Shown in pieces: positions 1 to 9,182 of a DNA stretch of 64,000 nt. This DNA is from an uncultured Acidobacteriota bacterium (GTDB lineage Bacteria > Acidobacteriota > CAIWXX01), in the NCBI GenBank assembly GCA_903916735.1, contig CAIWXX010000078.1, positions 111,424-175,423 of the forward strand, written 5' to 3'. Position 1 is the stretch's first letter, and every line of letters begins with the position of its first letter. The notes below the pieces were generated by a model. That model was not told the origin of the DNA. It did no database searches and saw only the letters and a program-made list of their open reading frames with translations. A program made the translations under genes and the position numbers.

Positions 1-2
1 GG

Positions 3-689
3 TATCTCCCACAGCCTGAAGTCTCAGCGACTCGCGCCGATAATTCCATTCGTCAGGTCGCCAGACGATTTCTCGAAGCCTTTAGGACATACCTGGATCA
101 ACCCCGCGTCGCCGTCATGCTCGCCTTCATCGTCACCTTCAAGATGGGCGATGACATTTTATTATCGATGTATACGCCTTTCCTGATGCGCTATTTAGGG
201 GTCACGAAACTGCAACTCTCGTGGGTCACCGGCATCCTCGGCACCACCGGCATGATCATCGGCTCGTTGATGAGTGCCTGGTGGATTTCTAAGGTCGGAC
301 TCAAGCGTGCACTCTGGCCATTGGCGTTGCTCATGAACATCAACATTCTGGCCTACGTCGGCCTCGCCTACTGGAAGCCTGATCCGACGACGACATCCGG
401 AATTGCCTGGATCGCCGGACTTAATATGTACGAACAATGGGCCATGGGACTCGGCAACGCCGTGCTCCTGGTCTATCTCCTCCGCACATGCCGGCCGGAA
501 CACAAGGCCGCTCACTATGCAGTCGGATCAGCCTTCATGTCGCTCACGCTGACCCTCTTTGGCGGCTTTTCGGGCATGATCGTGGAAGCTATTGGCTATG
601 TCTGGCTTTTCCTCATCGGCTTTTTCGTCTCAATCCCTTCGATGATGCTCATCCTCTGGATTCCGCATCTGGACGATCAGCCGAAGTAA
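3..689 (+). CDS. AmpG-like MFS transporter, C-terminal part (5' end outside window)
   Basis: The frame is open from the first bases of the window, so the gene starts upstream and only about 228 C-terminal residues are seen. They hold several hydrophobic segments with short polar loops. The stretch FKMGDDILLSMYTPFLMRYLG resembles the middle of AmpG/PAT-family major facilitator proteins, which bring muropeptides or acetyl-CoA-type substrates across the inner membrane. A conserved-looking motif GLNMYEQWAMGLGNAV follows, and the protein ends shortly after the last membrane segment. The first in-frame ATG (117) lies inside the protein and is not the real start. Substrate cannot be told from this part; the family assignment is by pattern only. 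Confidence 0.75.
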   Translation, partial: YLPQPEVSATRADNSIRQVARRFLEAFRTYLDQPRVAVMLAFIVTFKMGDDILLSMYTPFLMRYLGVTKLQLSWVTGILGTTGMIIGSLMSAWWISKVGLKRALWPLALLMNINILAYVGLAYWKPDPTTTSGIAWIAGLNMYEQWAMGLGNAVLLVYLLRTCRPEHKAAHYAVGSAFMSLTLTLFGGFSGMIVEAIGYVWLFLIGFFVSIPSMMLILWIPHLDDQPK

Positions 690-912
690 GTCATTGTGCT
701 GAATTGGATGCACGACCAATTGGTTGCCGGTAAGGAAAGGACTTTTCAGCCGCTGATGAACATCATCCGGATGCCGGGTATCTCTGTTTATCCGAGTTCA
801 TCTGTGGTTCCATTTAGTGCGTCAATTTCTTGCTGTACAATTTTTCCGACTTACACCCCGGCGAATTCTTTCTTTTGAAAAACACTTGATAACGAAGCAA
901 AGGAGGGTTGTC

Positions 913-1401
913 ATGAAACGTCAGACGATGCAAGTGACGTTATTGGTCTTGGTCCTCATATTCAAATGCCATGCCGCCGAAGCCGGCATCCTCAGGATCA
1001 CCCCCTTCCTGGGCTTCACGACTCCTGAAAACAGAACCAGCTACGGAGTGCAGGTGGGAGTTGGAGGAGGCGTGATCCCCATCGCTGTTGAAGGCGAGAT
1101 TTTCAAAATTTCGCAGGATCACGGCTACCCTTCTTCTGTTTTCTATACCGGAGGCCTCCGACTCCAGCCGGCGCTCCCAATCCCCATCTCTCCCTACCTG
1201 GCGGGTGGGATCGGCATTCTGCGTGAAGATGACACAGTCTCGACCAATACCTTTTTTGTCTACAACATCGGTGGAGGCGCTGAATTCAAGGTGGCGAGCC
1301 ATATTTCCATTCAAGGGGAATTCAGGGTCTTCAAGCCATCCGGCCATGAAGATTCACTGACATTCAAAAGATTGACAATCGGGATTGGATTGAAGCTCTA
1401 A
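913..1401 (+). CDS. Small exported outer-membrane beta-barrel-like protein, unrecognised
   Basis: 162 residues. The ATG at 913 follows a perfect AGGAGG (901-906) at good spacing, so it is preferred over an in-frame upstream start at 817. Residues 1-24 form a signal peptide ending near CHAAEAG. The rest alternates short glycine-rich strands (GVQVGVGGGVIP, YLAGGIGIL, YNIGGGAEF, LTIGIGLKL) and ends in a hydrophobic strand, as in eight-stranded OmpA/OmpW-type barrels. I do not recognise a named family. It stands alone, with about 220 bases of apparently empty DNA before it and a convergent gene after it. Confidence 0.7.
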   Translation: MKRQTMQVTLLVLVLIFKCHAAEAGILRITPFLGFTTPENRTSYGVQVGVGGGVIPIAVEGEIFKISQDHGYPSSVFYTGGLRLQPALPIPISPYLAGGIGILREDDTVSTNTFFVYNIGGGAEFKVASHISIQGEFRVFKPSGHEDSLTFKRLTIGIGLKL

Positions 1402-1452
1402 ATTCAGGTGTCGATTTTCGAGCCACGGATCGTCGATATTTGTGAAAGCCGA

Positions 1453-2193
1453 TCAAGGCGCGTTGACGGTCTTGACGTCATAACCGCCGCCTGCAAACAT
1501 CGATTGAGCATCGGAATAGAGTCCATAACGAACCGACAGAACCAGCGGGTTGCGGGGGTTTTCGAGGATGAGATAGTAATTCTGCAAATCATCGTGCGCG
1601 CGAATAGCGGTGACTGTCAGAAGACGTCCATTAAAGAGGAGATTGAAGAACCCGTCCAGGGCATCTCGATTCAGCTTCGTCGAAACCAGCTTACGACTGT
1701 CGGCCATTCCAGCTGGAAGAGCCCAAGGAGTCGGGCTTTTCACCATCAGATCGTGGTAGGTTTTCTGCGATACCCAGAAGAGTGAGCTACTCGTCTGTTC
1801 CTGTATCTTCGGCCAAAGGCAGGGAATGAGAATCGAATCGCCATTCATCATGGCGTTTTTCAGTGTGAGAAGCCGGCGGCTGTCCGAGCCGACGATGCGC
1901 AATTTCCGGGCAGCGCCCGGCAGGTAAGGATTGGTCGGTGGCTTTGGCGATTCCATTTCGAAAATAGGCGTCACGTATTCGACGCCGACGGATTCGAGTG
2001 CCTTATCCGTCACTGTGATATCACGAATGATGACGGACGCCCCTTCCTGCTTCTTTTCCTGCTGATAGGTGAAGGACACAGCAATTCTCATTCCCTTCGC
2101 AAGATCGAACACGGATACTTGCGCTCTCGCCGATTGAGCGTGTCCTAAAAGCACCAAAGAACATGTCCAGGTTATCAATCGACCTAAACGCAT
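1453..2193 (-). CDS. Exported protein of unknown function
   Basis: 246 residues read on the minus strand. Three possible ATG starts lie close together (2208, 2199, 2193); the one at 2193 is chosen because GGAGA sits six bases before it and because MRLGRLITWTC gives a normal signal peptide ending near SARAQ. The mature part has no recognised motif. It is soluble-looking, with a proline-rich linker (ESPKPPTNPYLPG) near residue 90 and a YGLYSDAQSMF segment near the end. It converges on the barrel-like gene at 913-1401. No function can be given. Confidence 0.6.
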   Translation of the reverse strand: MRLGRLITWTCSLVLLGHAQSARAQVSVFDLAKGMRIAVSFTYQQEKKQEGASVIIRDITVTDKALESVGVEYVTPIFEMESPKPPTNPYLPGAARKLRIVGSDSRRLLTLKNAMMNGDSILIPCLWPKIQEQTSSSLFWVSQKTYHDLMVKSPTPWALPAGMADSRKLVSTKLNRDALDGFFNLLFNGRLLTVTAIRAHDDLQNYYLILENPRNPLVLSVRYGLYSDAQSMFAGGGYDVKTVNAP

Positions 2194-2208
2194 GGCCATT
2201 CTCCACAT

Positions 2209-2682
2209 TATACTCTCTTGGCGGTCCGAGAAAGCGGCATCGATGATCCCCTCATCCGAAGGCGAGGTTTTTGCTCACCTGGACGTCAACGTCGTCGAGG
2301 ACGAATCAAGTGGAGTTGGTCGACATCCACAATGGTCCCGAGCTCAGCATGCCGTGTCCCATATTTTATTAATGCCGTTTGCCTTCTTGACGCCGGATCG
2401 GGGCGATACGTCCCTTCTTCACAATCAGCACGACCTTCTGTCATTGAGCTGTACGGGAACAGCCTGGCTTATTGACCAGAATCTCAAAATAAATCCGATG
2501 GACATGGACACACTCGTTCTGATCTGTGCCTATTCGGGGTCATCTGTTTTTCATTGAAATATTCCAGGGTCTGTTGACCCGATGAAGTGCCTGCAACTTT
2601 ATCATCGTGCAGTCGTCACCGACTCAGGCTTTGACGTGACTCGGCCAGTCATGGTATTTGTTATTGGCTTTAAAGGCATAGT
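2209..2682. other. Intergenic stretch without a convincing gene
   Basis: About 470 bases separate a minus-strand gene from accD. Open frames exist on both strands, but none shows a ribosome site plus protein-like composition. The right end holds the candidate accD promoter listed separately; otherwise nothing was seen. Confidence 0.5.
2631..2660 (+). promoter_or_regulatory. Candidate sigma-70 promoter for accD
   Basis: TTGACG (2631-2636) and TATTTG (2655-2660) are separated by 18 bases, just upstream of accD. The -35 box is good and the -10 box is weak, so this is a tentative call. Confidence 0.3.
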
Positions 2683-3519
2683 ATGGATTTATTTAATAGG
2701 CAACGCTCGCCTCTGCAAGCCCCGGAGGAGAAAAGAGTCCCGGTGGGGCTGTGGGTTCGATGCAACAGCTGCCACGAAGTCCTGTTTAAAAAACAGATGG
2801 AACAGAACCTTAACTGCTGCCCCAAATGTCAGTATCATTTCCGGATCAACTCCAAGGAACGCCTCTTGATGTTGCTCGATGGGGCCACGTGGGAGGAGGT
2901 TGATGCCAACATCGCTCCCTGCGATCCACTCGACTTTGTGGCTCTCAAACCATACAAGAACCAGTTAAAGGCGGGGTATTCGAGCACAGGCATGCGCGAG
3001 GCCTTCTTGACGGCGCGCGGGAAAATGGGCGGTATCCCGATCATCATCGGTGCCATGGAATATAGTTTCATCGGCGGCAGCATGGGATCTGTTGTCGGTG
3101 AAAAGGTGACCAGAGCGGTCGAACTTGCAATCCACGAAAAATGCCCTCTCGTGATTGTCTCAGCAACCGGCGGGGCGCGCATGATGGAAGGCGCTCTCTC
3201 GCTGATGCAAATGGCCAAGATCTCCGCAGCGCTGGCTCGGCTCGACGACGCCCGCCTTCCCTATATCTCCATTCTGACCGATCCGACAACAGGCGGTGTG
3301 ACGGCCAGCTTCGCGATGTTGGGCGATTTGAATATTGCCGAGCCAAATTCGTTGATCGGATTTGCCGGGCCGCGCGTTATCGAACAGACGATCCGCAAAA
3401 AGCTGCCCGAAGGGTTTCAACGAGCGGAATTTCTGCTGGAACACGGCATGCTCGATGCCGTCGTGCCGCGCTCGCAGTTGAGAGATTATTGTATTGATGC
3501 CTTGCGTTGGATGACATAG
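2683..3519 (+). CDS. accD: Acetyl-CoA carboxylase carboxyltransferase subunit beta
   Basis: 278 residues, the usual length. AccD pairs with AccA to move the carboxyl group from biotin on BCCP to acetyl-CoA, giving malonyl-CoA for fatty acid synthesis. The N-terminal zinc ribbon is complete: Cys27, Cys30, Cys46 and Cys49 (C-x2-C-x15-C-x2-C). The crotonase-like carboxyltransferase core shows SATGGARMMEGALSLMQM and TDPTTGGVTASFAMLGD, the oxyanion-forming glycine loops of the family. The protein ends with RSQLRDYCIDALRW. folC follows 65 bases downstream in the same direction, the frequent accD-folC pairing. accA is not in the window. Confidence 0.97.
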   Translation: MDLFNRQRSPLQAPEEKRVPVGLWVRCNSCHEVLFKKQMEQNLNCCPKCQYHFRINSKERLLMLLDGATWEEVDANIAPCDPLDFVALKPYKNQLKAGYSSTGMREAFLTARGKMGGIPIIIGAMEYSFIGGSMGSVVGEKVTRAVELAIHEKCPLVIVSATGGARMMEGALSLMQMAKISAALARLDDARLPYISILTDPTTGGVTASFAMLGDLNIAEPNSLIGFAGPRVIEQTIRKKLPEGFQRAEFLLEHGMLDAVVPRSQLRDYCIDALRWMT

Positions 3520-3584
3520 ATCTTCTGGGGATTTCGGAGGGACCTTTCATCACGCGATATCCTCAGGGTCAATGAGGCTCGGCC

Positions 3585-4883
3585 ATGAATCAGCTATCGC
3601 ACGAGGCGCAAAAATACCTATCGAGGCTTGAAATCCATGGCATTCTCCCAGGTCTCGACACCGTCCGTCGAGTGCTCGCCGCCTTCGATAACCCACAGAA
3701 TCAGCCGTGCATTCTCATTGCCGGTACCAACGGCAAGGGATCGTGCGCGGCCATGCTACAGTCGATTCTCACTGCTTCCGGCAAACGGACGGGATTGTAT
3801 ACATCACCGCACCTGGTCGCCGTCAACGAACGCATCAAGATCGGACGCGTGGAAATTTCAGGCGATGAGCTTTCGACGATACTTCAAGAAATCGAAACAA
3901 AGAACAGAGAACTCCTGGCAGACAAGGCAATCGAACGAGAACCAACCTACTTCGAAGTGCTGACAGTGGCAGCCTTTCTGTATTTCAAGAGGCACGCATG
4001 CGAGGTCAACGTGTTGGAGATCGGGATGGGAGGCACATTTGATGCGACGAATGTTGCCGAGCCGTTTCTGTCGATGATCACTCCAATCAGCCTCGATCAT
4101 CAGGAATACCTCGGCGACAGCCTGGTCAAGATCGCGAAGGAAAAAGCCGGGATTATGCGTCGTTCCGTTCCGGTCATCTGCTCGCAACAAACGCCAGAGG
4201 TTGAAATCGAACTTCGACGACAGGCATCCGATGTTGGTGCACCGATAGAATTTGATGATCTCACCATCGACCATCGCGCTCACGATATGGGCTCTTATTT
4301 GCTCAAGAGACAATCCGACACAGCTCCCTGGATCATTCTTCCGCTTCCTGGTATCCATCAGGTATGGAATGCATCGCTCGTCCTCATCGCCTGCCGTCAT
4401 TTGCCGGGAATCGGCCCCGACGCTGAGAAGAAGGGGATCGAAGCGTGCGTGTGGCCCGGGAGACTCGAAAAGGTCTCCGATCAGCCTCTCATCTTCCTGG
4501 ATGGCTGTCACAATACAACTGGAGCTGAAACGGCGGCGGAATTTGTACGATCAATCACTCGGCGTCCGAGGATCCTCGTGTTCGGGTGCATGAAAGATAA
4601 AAACATCAAGGAAATAGGAGAGACGCTCTTTCCAGTTTTCGACACTATTATTCTGACAACCGCAGTGCCTGGGTCACGTACGGCATCTCCCGGCGAGATC
4701 CGCTCAGCCACATCCCACATCAACAGGCCGGTCAGCATCGAACCGGATCTGACACGAGTGATCGGCCCCGGGTGGTCCTGGCTCTTTGCGGAATTCCCGC
4801 TGCCTCCCGACGCACTCCTTTTCATCGCCGGCTCTCTGTATCTTGTCGGCGAGGCGAAGCGTCTCGCCCACCCGTCATCCTGA
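3585..4883 (+). CDS. folC: Folylpolyglutamate synthase / dihydrofolate synthase
   Basis: 432 residues, Mur-ligase fold. The enzyme adds glutamate to folates, and in many bacteria also to dihydropteroate. The ATP-binding loop GTNGKGS lies at residues 47-53. Further family signs are YTSPHLVAVNERIKI, the metal-site region LEIGMGGTFDATN, ITPISLDHQEYLG (with the catalytic-region His) and DGCHNTTGAE in the C-terminal domain. The ATG at 3585 gives a normal family N terminus. It lies downstream of accD and is probably cotranscribed with it. One-function or two-function activity cannot be told from sequence alone. Confidence 0.95.
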   Translation: MNQLSHEAQKYLSRLEIHGILPGLDTVRRVLAAFDNPQNQPCILIAGTNGKGSCAAMLQSILTASGKRTGLYTSPHLVAVNERIKIGRVEISGDELSTILQEIETKNRELLADKAIEREPTYFEVLTVAAFLYFKRHACEVNVLEIGMGGTFDATNVAEPFLSMITPISLDHQEYLGDSLVKIAKEKAGIMRRSVPVICSQQTPEVEIELRRQASDVGAPIEFDDLTIDHRAHDMGSYLLKRQSDTAPWIILPLPGIHQVWNASLVLIACRHLPGIGPDAEKKGIEACVWPGRLEKVSDQPLIFLDGCHNTTGAETAAEFVRSITRRPRILVFGCMKDKNIKEIGETLFPVFDTIILTTAVPGSRTASPGEIRSATSHINRPVSIEPDLTRVIGPGWSWLFAEFPLPPDALLFIAGSLYLVGEAKRLAHPSS

Positions 4884-4930
4884 TCTCATGAGGGAAGCGC
4901 CGGCGTGCAGTCAATGGCTATCGAAAAAGG

Positions 4931-4957
4931 GTGGCACGAAAAAAATATACGTGCTAC
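4931..4957 (+). promoter_or_regulatory. Candidate NikR operator
   Basis: GTGGCAC (4931-4937) and GTGCTAC (4951-4957) form an inverted repeat with one mismatch, spaced by 13 A/T-rich bases. The layout matches what I recall for NikR sites outside enterobacteria (GTGTTAC and its inverse spaced by 13-14). A TATAC that could serve as a -10 box lies inside the spacer, so binding would block transcription. The site is about 125 bases before the receptor gene of the nickel operon that ends in nikR. Confidence 0.6.
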
Positions 4958-5079
4958 ATTGTGTGTCGGGCAAGACACTGATGAATTCTCGGGCTGGTGC
5001 TTCAGCCGGCCCCGATGTTTCAGACGGCGTCATATGTTTTGAGCATTCGAGTCACCACATATTCTAAGTAGGAGGAAAA

Positions 5080-7131
5080 ATGCACGGGAAAACGATAGCT
5101 GCCCTGATCCTGTTCATCTTTATCATCGGACTCGGACAAAATGCCGTTTCACAGGAGACAAAGGATACGCCGGCGGTCACCGAAAAGGAAAAGTCCAAGG
5201 AACATGTCACCGTGACGGTCACTGCATTTAAGACGCCGAAGGAACAGAAGGAAATCACTCAAAAGGTGGCCGTCATCGACGCACTTGAAATCGATCGCAT
5301 CCCGACGGCCAACCGGAACATCGCCGAGATACTGCGATATCAACCCGGTATGTTCGTCAACGTCCTATCACGCAACGACGCCAACTGGGGGTCCTACGGC
5401 GGACTCGGACCGAAATATAACAGCTATCTTCTCGATGGACTTCCGATCGATTCCTTCATCGACACAATGAGCCTTGATCCTTGGGCTTTCAAGCGAATTG
5501 AGTCGCAACGAGGGCCGGCATCGGTCATGTACTCCAACTATGCGAGCATGGATTTCGCCGGAAATCAAACTCCACTGGCAGGCGTGACGAATCTGATTCT
5601 CAAAGAGGAAATCGACGAACCTGTCACGCGGATGCTCCTCGGATATGGCACCTTCAACACATTTAACGGCCGCTTCTATAACCAGGGCCGCAAGGGCGGA
5701 TTCAACTATTTTCTGGGCCTCAACTATGAACAATCCGATTACACCAACTATGGGACGACTCCCTCATGGCTCAATATCCTTAAAGATCCTGCCTATAAAA
5801 AGACCAAGTTCTATGCCAAGACCACATATTTCATTAATCGACCCGACCACAAAATTGCCGTCTTCGCTCATCACACAACACACAGCGGCGATGCCGGCCG
5901 CCCCAATCGGGATTACCTGCACAACTATGACACCATCAATGCTCTCTACAGCAATCAGATCGACACCCGGACAAGTCTGCAGTTCAAAGCTGGATATCGC
6001 AACTATGACCGGCGCTGGGGGGAAGATAACTATCCTCTGAATCTCGCCTTGCGAGAGCACGACGGAGTCAATCAGGAGATTTATCCAACCGATCTGACAG
6101 TCAACATCAATCACAGCGATACAGGATTGCTGACAGCGGGGTTCGATACTCAATATGGCACTTACCGCACATACTCGGAAGTCTCAGGAATCAGGATGCC
6201 TGGCAATAAGGCCGAGACTCTTGCTGCAGGCGCCTACATTCAGGAAAAATATTCCTGGCAGCAGTGGGTGTTCCGGGTAGGAGGCCGCATCAACAGGACT
6301 CGCCACACGTACGACCTTATCGGCGGATCGCTTCCAGGCTTGACAGAAAAGGCATGGAATAAATTCCTCTGGAGCGCCGGGCTCCGGTACAACGCCTCTA
6401 CCAACCTGTCGCTCTATGCGAATGCCGGAACCAGTTTCACTCCGCCTTCCGCCAAATCCGTCGGTGGGACTCTCCGGGCCGATGATATCGGCAAGCCCGG
6501 CAGAAACGGCCAGCTTCCAAATCCGGACTTGGAGCCCGAGCATGGACGGGCGGTGGACGCCGGTGTCGACTTCGTCCTGCCGGCCAAAATAACACTGGGC
6601 GCGCGTTTCTTCCTCAATCAGATCAACGATGCCATCGTTGAAAACGTGGTGAGCCAAGATCCATCACAAAGCATTTCGGTGAATGCCGGCAGGGCACAAT
6701 CCTACGGTGTGGAAATACCCTTCAATCAGGAAATCAATGACAACCTGCATTGGTTTGCGAACCTGACGATCGAAACCACGGATATCACGAATCCGATGGA
6801 TCCCGATCAGGATGGCGCCAATCTCAGCTTCGTGCCTCGATATCTGGCCAATGTCGGCATCACGTGCCTCCTTCCGCACGAGTTTTCAGTTTCTCCCTAT
6901 CTCCATGCCGTCGGCAAATACTATGACGGCACGTCGAGAAAGAATCGCCGGTCCTTCGGAGACGATGTCGAACTGGACCTGAGAGTTCAGAAGCCTCTTT
7001 CGCGAATCCGGGATGCAGGCGTTTTGTTCAATCTGGATCTGAACAATTTGGCCGACAACCGTTATGAAATGCCCTGGCAATTCCGAAATATTGGATTTAA
7101 TATGCTGGTCGGCCTGGAATTTGTTTTTTAG
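5080..7131 (+). CDS. TonB-dependent outer-membrane receptor, probably for a nickel complex
   Basis: 683 residues. The ATG follows GGAGG (5071-5075). A signal peptide covers residues 1-25 (ending near AVSQE). A TonB-box-like stretch (HVTVTVTAF) precedes the plug domain, which shows IPTANRNIAEILRYQPG, YNSYLLDGLPI and IESQRGPASVMYSN. The remaining ~500 residues are aromatic-rich beta strands typical of the 22-strand barrel, ending LEFVF with the C-terminal phenylalanine needed for barrel assembly. The next genes are a binding lipoprotein, permease, ATPase and NikR, so a nickel chelate is the likely cargo. This is inference from context; cobalt or a siderophore are alternatives. No TonB/ExbB/ExbD genes are in the window. 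Confidence 0.88.
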   Translation: MHGKTIAALILFIFIIGLGQNAVSQETKDTPAVTEKEKSKEHVTVTVTAFKTPKEQKEITQKVAVIDALEIDRIPTANRNIAEILRYQPGMFVNVLSRNDANWGSYGGLGPKYNSYLLDGLPIDSFIDTMSLDPWAFKRIESQRGPASVMYSNYASMDFAGNQTPLAGVTNLILKEEIDEPVTRMLLGYGTFNTFNGRFYNQGRKGGFNYFLGLNYEQSDYTNYGTTPSWLNILKDPAYKKTKFYAKTTYFINRPDHKIAVFAHHTTHSGDAGRPNRDYLHNYDTINALYSNQIDTRTSLQFKAGYRNYDRRWGEDNYPLNLALREHDGVNQEIYPTDLTVNINHSDTGLLTAGFDTQYGTYRTYSEVSGIRMPGNKAETLAAGAYIQEKYSWQQWVFRVGGRINRTRHTYDLIGGSLPGLTEKAWNKFLWSAGLRYNASTNLSLYANAGTSFTPPSAKSVGGTLRADDIGKPGRNGQLPNPDLEPEHGRAVDAGVDFVLPAKITLGARFFLNQINDAIVENVVSQDPSQSISVNAGRAQSYGVEIPFNQEINDNLHWFANLTIETTDITNPMDPDQDGANLSFVPRYLANVGITCLLPHEFSVSPYLHAVGKYYDGTSRKNRRSFGDDVELDLRVQKPLSRIRDAGVLFNLDLNNLADNRYEMPWQFRNIGFNMLVGLEFVF

Positions 7132-7140
7132 TGGAGACAT

Positions 7141-8184
7141 GTGCGGCAGATGAGATCAGGGAGCAGCCTGCTATTGGCTGCTCTTGTGCTGTGCTTGGCA
7201 ACCGGCTGCACGAAAGTGACTTCGCAGAAGACTGAGAAGCCCGCCATCGTCATTACGGATTTTCGTGGGAAATCTCTCCAGCTCAACAGCCCACCCACTC
7301 GGATCGTCTGCCTCATCGAGAGTGTTCTGAGCGGCCTTTATATGCTGGGCGCAGAGCAAAGAGTGATCGGCGTATCGAGCAACGTCTATCAGGAGCCGGT
7401 GCTCCCTTACTATGCGGCGCTGGATCAACGGATCGCTCAGAGGAGATTGCCGGCGCCCGGCAACTGGGATTGGGTAAGCATCGAGAATGTCATTGCGTTG
7501 CAACCGGATCTCGTGATCATCTGGGCCGGCCAAACCGAAACAATAACGGCATTGGAAGAGCGAGGAATCCCGGTTTTCGGAATTTTCCTGAAAAATTTCG
7601 ACGATGTTTATCGTGAGATTCATCTGCTGGGCGAGCTCACAGGCGAGGTTCCTCGGTCCCGCGAGATTGTGGCGTACACTCAACATGACGTGGATCTGGT
7701 CAGGCAGCGAATCGCATCCATCCCACGCAACAAGTGGCCACAGGCTTATTTCATGTGGGCGCAGGGAAGCCTTGAAACATCGGGCCGGCCCAGCACAGTG
7801 GATGATCTTTTTTCTCTGGCAGGCGCCGATAATGTGTGCGGGTCCATCCGCCAGGAGCACGCGGTTGTGAATCTCGAACAGGTTCTGTCATGGAACCCGG
7901 CCCTCATCGTCATGTGGGACAACGCAACCGCGAATCCGGAAAAAATCATGTCCGATCCTCAATGGCAAAACATTGCCGCTGTCCGAACCCAGCGAGTGTA
8001 CGAATTGCCCGATGTTTTTCTGTGCGATCTCTGGACACTCAAATTCAGCTACGCCATCAAGTTGATGGCGAAGTGGGCGCACCCGGATCTCTTTTCAGAT
8101 ATGGATCCGGCAAAGGAAAAAGCAAGAATGTTCCAATTTCTGTATCAAAAAGGGCTGACGGATGGAACGTCATCACTCAAGTAA
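7141..8184 (+). CDS. Periplasmic metal-complex binding lipoprotein (BtuF/FecB-type)
   Basis: 347 residues. The GTG start at 7141 has GGAG at 7133-7136; ATG 7150 is an alternative. A lipoprotein signal ends at the lipobox LATGC (Cys near residue 23). Features of cluster A-II binding proteins follow: PPTRIVCLIESVLSGLYMLG, VIALQPDLVIIWAG, a long linking helix and WNPALIVMWDN. It would capture the substrate passed by the receptor and hand it to the permease. It starts 10 bases after the receptor stop and overlaps the permease gene by 23 bases, which suggests translational coupling. Nickel specificity is inferred from nikR in the same operon. Confidence 0.87.
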   Translation: MRQMRSGSSLLLAALVLCLATGCTKVTSQKTEKPAIVITDFRGKSLQLNSPPTRIVCLIESVLSGLYMLGAEQRVIGVSSNVYQEPVLPYYAALDQRIAQRRLPAPGNWDWVSIENVIALQPDLVIIWAGQTETITALEERGIPVFGIFLKNFDDVYREIHLLGELTGEVPRSREIVAYTQHDVDLVRQRIASIPRNKWPQAYFMWAQGSLETSGRPSTVDDLFSLAGADNVCGSIRQEHAVVNLEQVLSWNPALIVMWDNATANPEKIMSDPQWQNIAAVRTQRVYELPDVFLCDLWTLKFSYAIKLMAKWAHPDLFSDMDPAKEKARMFQFLYQKGLTDGTSSLK

Positions 8185-9181
8185 AGCCTGGGCCATCTCT
8201 CTCTGCATACTGCCGGTCCTGGTTGTCCTGGTGTCGATCTTCATTGGCCCCTCGGCGGAAGCATCACCTCGCGCCGTCTTCGTCTGGCTGATCAGCATGG
8301 CAACGCCGGGCAGCCATTCACATACGCAGGGCATGGTGGAGACGATTTTGCTGGACGTCAGGCTTCCACGGATTCTACTGGCGCTGGTCGTCGGAGCGGC
8401 ACTGACGGCCTCAGGCAGCTCCCTGCAAGCCTTGATGCGCAATCCACTTGTCTCGCCCGACATTCTTGGACTCTCTTCCGGCGCCGCCTTCGGTGCGGCA
8501 CTCTCGATGAGCCTCCATTGGATGCCTCTTCAGCCGGCGGCGTTTCTCTTCGGCCTACTGGCCACTGCGTTAAGCACGCTCATGGCCGGTGGACGACGCG
8601 GCTTTTCGATGACCTCGCTTATACTAGCCGGTGTCATTACCAGCGGAATCTTCACCGCCTTGCTGACAATCGTTCAAATCTATTCCGACCCATTCAAACT
8701 CCAGACCATTGTCCACTGGACGATGGGGAACCTTCATAATGCCTCATGGTCCAAACTCAGGTCGGCGGGATTGCCTGTTCTCGCGGGCGCCGCCGCATTG
8801 ATGTTTCTCCGATGGCGGCTGAATGCTATTTCGATGGGCGATGATGAAATGCGCGCCGTCGGTCTTAACCCGACGCGGGAAAAAATATTGGTTCTCATAC
8901 CCGCCACTCTCATTGCATCGGCCGCCGTGGCGGTGGCGGGCATCATTGGTATGATCGGCCTTGTGGTGCCACACATGATCCGAATGCTGATCGGACCGGA
9001 TAATCGAAAAGTACTCCCGGTCTCATTGGCCTTCGGTGGAGCATTCCTCGTTCTGGTGGACGATTTCGCTCGCGCCATAACCTCATTCGAAGTGCCTGTC
9101 GGAATTTTCACGACACTGATCAGTGGACCGATCTTTTTTTATCTCCTCAAAAAGCATGATGCCGGATTCCGGGAGAACTGA
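8162..9181 (+). CDS. FecCD-type ABC transporter permease (nickel uptake)
   Basis: 339 residues with about ten hydrophobic segments, the usual size for BtuC/FecCD permeases. Family signs are VRLPRILLALVVGAALTASG near residue 60, LMRNPLVSPDILGLSSGAAFG and VAGIIGMIGLVVPHMIRM, the latter including the region that contacts the ATPase. The start overlaps the end of the binding-protein gene. A single permease gene implies a homodimer. It sits between the binding protein and the ATPase in the nickel operon. Confidence 0.93.
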   Translation: MERHHSSKAWAISLCILPVLVVLVSIFIGPSAEASPRAVFVWLISMATPGSHSHTQGMVETILLDVRLPRILLALVVGAALTASGSSLQALMRNPLVSPDILGLSSGAAFGAALSMSLHWMPLQPAAFLFGLLATALSTLMAGGRRGFSMTSLILAGVITSGIFTALLTIVQIYSDPFKLQTIVHWTMGNLHNASWSKLRSAGLPVLAGAAALMFLRWRLNAISMGDDEMRAVGLNPTREKILVLIPATLIASAAVAVAGIIGMIGLVVPHMIRMLIGPDNRKVLPVSLAFGGAFLVLVDDFARAITSFEVPVGIFTTLISGPIFFYLLKKHDAGFREN

Positions 9182-9182
9182 T

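Noticed and set aside
4884..5079. Cobalamin riboswitch before the TonB-dependent receptor
   Set aside because: The conserved B12-box and the other aptamer blocks are absent; the nikR-linked inverted repeat explains the region better.
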